A stretch of DNA of 19,151 nucleotides, taken from NCBI GenBank assembly GCA_023091735.1, contig JALKBU010000974.1:1-19151 (forward strand). The letters are read 5' to 3'. This DNA comes from Trichomonas tenax. Taxonomy: Eukaryota; Parabasalia; Trichomonadida; Trichomonadidae. Both the position numbers and the translations under genes were made by a program. The notes below the pieces were generated by a model. The model was not told the DNA's origin. It searched no databases and saw nothing but the letters and a program-made list of their open reading frames with translations. Below are positions 16,995 through 19,151 of the stretch, piece by piece (the stretch's first letter is position 1; each line of letters opens with the position of its first letter).

Positions 16995-17837
16995 ATGTCG
17001 GTTGCTCCTTATTCATATATTAGCGAAAGATCTAAGTGTTTAGTATTTGATAAATACAGATTAAGTTTTGATAATATAAGTTTAATATTATCTGATGGTA
17101 ATACATCAAATAGGATTTATATAGATAGAACATTTGATCCAAGACAAACAATAGTATATGTATCATTTATATCAAATGTTGATATTATATTTAAAGAAAG
17201 TATAATTGATGAATCCATTAGAAATTCATTAACTTATATTATTTATTTGATTAGTTTACTAAATAATAACTATGAGTTTAATAATATAATTAAATTCAAA
17301 AAACCTATAGAAATATCTGGCAAAGTAATATCTAATATATTAAGTGATGAAGCAAATGAAGATTTATTAACATTAGATTATTTAAATAAACATCATGATG
17401 AATTTAAAGGTGATAAGGGTGATAAAGGTGATAAAGGAGATAAAGGTGATATTGGACCACCAGGACGTGATGGTTTAGATGGTGCAGATGGTGTAGAACC
17501 TGAACTAACAATTGCTGAAAAGTTCAATATGCTATTTCCTAGTTATGGTGTTTTATTGAATTATGTTAATACTGTGATTAAAGATAATAATATAAGTTTT
17601 AAAGATACTGAGAAAAATAATTATTTACTTATTACTTTTACAGTTGCCGAAATATTTAGACAGTTATGTTCAATAAATGATAATTTAACTAGTTTCACTA
17701 AAATACCTGATGATCATGATTTAGAAATAAATGAAGAACCAGAACAACAAACATCTATAACAGTGGGTAAGATTAATACTCAAAAAATTAATATTAATAA
17801 TAAAGATTTAACTACAAAATTAAATAATAAAAGTTAG
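16995..17837 (+). CDS. Collagen-like protein, possible fibre of a mobile element
   Basis: The ATG at 16995 gives 280 residues. The frame is open further upstream but only to a TTG. An N-terminal domain (1-120) is rich in beta-type segments (RLSFDNISLILSDG, TIVYVSFISNVDIIF). It is followed by about ten Gly-X-Y triplets, GDK four times, then GDI GPP GRD GLD GAD GVE (near 137-166), a short collagen triple helix. The C-terminal part has a helical domain (LTIAEKFNMLFPSYGVLLNY...YLLITFTVAEIFRQL) and an Asn/Lys-rich tail. No signal peptide or membrane segment is clear. Short collagen helices between head domains are common in trimeric fibres of viruses and bacteria, so a trimeric fibre is plausible. 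Codons are strongly A/T-ending, unlike the host genes in the window. The stop TAG lies in the first bases of the repeated hairpin module. Upstream, a TCATTAT is at 16895. Confidence 0.75.
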   Translation: MSVAPYSYISERSKCLVFDKYRLSFDNISLILSDGNTSNRIYIDRTFDPRQTIVYVSFISNVDIIFKESIIDESIRNSLTYIIYLISLLNNNYEFNNIIKFKKPIEISGKVISNILSDEANEDLLTLDYLNKHHDEFKGDKGDKGDKGDKGDIGPPGRDGLDGADGVEPELTIAEKFNMLFPSYGVLLNYVNTVIKDNNISFKDTEKNNYLLITFTVAEIFRQLCSINDNLTSFTKIPDDHDLEINEEPEQQTSITVGKINTQKININNKDLTTKLNNKS

Positions 17838-18060
17838 TAATGAGATGTTCGCATTATCCACGGCTTCGCCGCGTCTACTGCAAACATCTCTTTTATATTA
17901 TATTTACGACAGAGTTAGTTTTACAAATTAGGGTCCCCCCATATAGAAAATAAATTTTTGAATTTCTTACAAAATCAACGTTAATTTTATTTTAAAACTC
18001 CTGACTTTTAAAAATCTAATCAGTTTTTAAAATAATTTATTTTTTATTTCCTAAGTAAAG
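17831..18060. repeat. Intergenic module, copy A (hairpin plus conserved tract)
   Basis: Starts with AAGTTAGTAAT, which includes the collagen-like gene's stop, then the hairpin, then ATTTACGACAGAGTTAGTTT, TTAGGGTCCCCCC, ATATAGAAAATAAATTTTTG, CTTACAAAATCAACGTTAAT and CCTGACTTT. The same order and nearly the same sequence recur in copy B, 853 bases downstream. It ends directly before the ATG of the 131-residue gene. Confidence 0.8.
17842..17890. other. Long imperfect hairpin after the collagen-like gene
   Basis: Arms of 23 bases: GAGATGTT at 17842-17849 pairs with AACATCTC at 17883-17890, and CGGC/GCCG close the tip over a TTC loop centred on 17866, with several mismatches between. It begins four bases past the stop. 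In position and form it resembles a transcript 3'-end hairpin. Confidence 0.7.
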
Positions 18061-18061
18061 A

Positions 18062-18457
18062 ATGAGTCAGTACATTTTTTATAAAACATTCCCCGAACGT
18101 TTACAGAAGTTATTCATAAATGATGTAAAACTGAGAAATACAAACTATGGAAAAAGAGACGATGAACCAGAATATATAACATTGCTGTATGATGTAAAAT
18201 TTATCGCTTATGGGTCAACAGTAATGAGAGGAACCAGATTTACATTTTATACTAAAAATTATTTCTACAGTGAATCAACAGAGGATATATATTACATTAA
18301 CGTATATATGAATAAAGTGACGATATTAGAACTTGATATTCACAATCAGTATCGTTTAATTGGAGACGATAGAGCCGGTCATTACATAAAACCGTTTAAT
18401 CCTTATTGTTCGTTTTATTCGTGTTTACGAAGTTATATCGATGAATTCAATAATTAA
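18062..18457 (+). CDS. 131-residue protein of unknown function
   Basis: ATG at 18062, stop TAA at 18455-18457. The sequence is rich in Tyr, Phe and Asn with many beta-strand-like stretches (EYITLLYDVKFIAYGS, TRFTFYTKNYFYS, DIYYINVYMNKVTILELDI) and a Cys pair near the end (CSFYSCLRSY). No signal, membrane segment or motif was recognised. Base composition matches the collagen-like gene and not the host genes. It is enclosed by copies A and B of the intergenic module, so it appears to be one unit in a series of gene-plus-module cassettes. A beta-rich structural protein is a guess only. Confidence 0.65.
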   Translation: MSQYIFYKTFPERLQKLFINDVKLRNTNYGKRDDEPEYITLLYDVKFIAYGSTVMRGTRFTFYTKNYFYSESTEDIYYINVYMNKVTILELDIHNQYRLIGDDRAGHYIKPFNPYCSFYSCLRSYIDEFNN

Positions 18458-18463
18458 TTATGA

Positions 18464-18573
18464 TTTATTTTTGAATTGCTTACAAATTAACGTTAAAATT
18501 GATTTTGAAACTAATGACTTTATAAAATTTATTCAGTTTTGAAAAAATAATTTTTGACTAACTAACTAACTAA
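18464..18573. repeat. Intergenic module, partial copy C
   Basis: After the 131-residue gene, ATTTTTGAATTGCTTACAAA, TTAACGTTAA, GACTTTATAAAAT and TCAGTTTTGAAAA appear in the same order as in copies A and B, but without the hairpin and C-tract, followed by TGACTAACTAACTAACTAAC (18557-18576). Confidence 0.7.
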
Positions 18574-18650
18574 CGAAAGAAAGCGAAAGGATTTGGGGGT
18601 AAGGAAATTTTGAAAAAATAATTTTAGTAATTATGAGAGAAATTTGATGT
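18563..18650. repeat. Diverged copy of the right-edge 120-bp repeat
   Basis: ACTAACTAAC, GAAAGAAAGCGAAAGGA, TTTTGAAAAAATAATTTTAG and ATGAGAGAAAT follow in the same order as in the 120-bp unit at 18901-19140, with insertions of GGGGG and other changes. Confidence 0.6.
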
Positions 18651-18683
18651 TTTACGTTACTTTATAAGTCAAGATTAGGATTT

Positions 18684-18905
18684 AAGTTAGTAATTAGATG
18701 TTCGCGTAAGCCACGACTGCGCCGTGGCTTCCACGAACATCTATTTAAATATATTTACGACAGAGTTAGTTTTACAAGTTAGGTCCCCCCCCTATATAGA
18801 AAATAAATTTTTGAATTGCTTACAAAATTCACGTTAATTTTATTTTGGAATTCCTGACTTTATAAAATGTATTTAGTTTTGAAAATAATTTATGACTAAC
18901 TAAGA
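18684..18905. repeat. Intergenic module, copy B
   Basis: AAGTTAGTAAT, a hairpin, ATTTACGACAGAGTTAGTTT, TTAGGTCCCCCCCC, ATATAGAAAATAAATTTTTG, CTTACAAAAT and CCTGACTTTATAAAAT follow as in copy A. Its end runs into the 120-bp tandem repeat. Confidence 0.8.
18696..18742. other. Long hairpin of copy B
   Basis: AGATGTTCG (18696-18704) pairs with CGAACATCT (18734-18742), AAG with CTT, and CCACG (18711-18715) with CGTGG (18723-18727) over a 7-base loop. Arms are 20 bases with two mismatches. The outer arm AGATGTT and inner CCACG are shared with the copy A hairpin, while the loops differ. Confidence 0.8.
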
Positions 18906-19151
18906 AAAGAAAGCGAAAGGAATTTATGAAGTCAGAAATTTGAAAAATAATTTTAGTGAAAATGAGAGAAATGTATTTAGAAATTAGAAAAAATAATTTA
19001 TGACAAACTAACTAACTAACTAAAAAAAGAAAGCGAAAGGAATTTATGAAGTCAGAAATTTGAAAAATAATTTTAGTGAAAATGAGAGAAATGTATTTAG
19101 AAATTAGAAAAAATAATTTATGACAAACTAACTAACTAACTAAAAAAAGAA
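18901..19151. repeat. Tandem repeat, exact period 120 bp, truncated by window end
   Basis: 18901-19020 and 19021-19140 are identical except near the first bases of the unit (TAAGAAAAGA versus TAAAAAAAGA), and a third copy starts at 19141. Each unit has AAAGAAAGCGAAAGGAATTT, TTTGAAAAATAATTTTAG, ATGAGAGAAATGTATTTAG and ends in ACTAACTAACTAAC. There is no coding frame through it. Near-identity means recent expansion. Confidence 0.9.

Noticed and set aside
18557..19140. ACTAAC runs as intron branch points
   Set aside because: Trichomonad introns use ACTAAC close to a terminal AG with a GTAYGT donor. I see no donor or following ACACAG here, and the motif is part of a tandem repeat.
1..19151. tRNA or rRNA genes
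   Set aside because: I looked for T-arm words with a matching acceptor and for rRNA core words and found none convincing. A covariance-model scan would be decisive.

Overview
The window looks like nuclear DNA of a parabasalid flagellate, most likely a trichomonad close to Tritrichomonas or Trichomonas. The reasons are: intron-less AT-rich genes on both strands; TCA-Y-T/A initiator-like elements (TCATTTC, TCATTAT, TCATCTG) about 20 bases before several ATGs; relics of a degenerate beta-helix surface protein; and a complete Polo-like kinase. The species is inferred, since no database search was possible.

Layout. 1-840 holds a decayed gene (262-782). 838-1680 (-) encodes an Ash2-type SPRY protein, and just upstream of its start lies an array of a TTTACATGTCA-like motif (1694-1822). 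1954-4179 (-) is a 741-residue, Q/N-rich, tail-anchored protein with four acidic repeats. 4931-5824 (-) is a helical-repeat (HEAT/ARM-like) protein. 6285-7238 (-) is a membrane-anchored isochorismatase-fold protein without the catalytic Asp and Cys. 7690-8010 is a decayed tandem repeat of period 108. 8155-9726 (+) is the Polo-like kinase. 9914-10845 is a frameshifted beta-helix surface protein. 11060-11560 (-) is a multiply frameshifted relic. 11640-13600 is gene-poor, with a duplicated 62-bp block. 13609-14094 (+) is a small Cys/His-containing protein. 14095-15386 is empty. 15387-16550 (-) is a glycogenin-like GT8 protein whose metal motif is replaced and which has no usable ATG at its 5' end. 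16580-16810 is a second TTTACATGTCA-like array.

From about 16,900 to the right edge the character changes. The sequence becomes more AT-rich and codes for a collagen-like protein (16995-17837) and an unknown 131-residue protein (18062-18457). Around them are copies of one intergenic module (long hairpin, a shared tract of about 200 bp, a C-tract, ACTAAC runs), and a tandem repeat with an exact period of 120 bp runs off the window. I read this as the edge of a mobile or recently amplified element, possibly Maverick/Polinton-like, but no diagnostic polymerase, integrase, ATPase or capsid gene is in view.

The host genes do not form an operon and appear to be individually promoted. The points most worth following are the two short-motif arrays abutting minus-strand gene starts, the repeated gene-plus-hairpin module at the right edge, and the two membrane-anchored pseudoenzymes.
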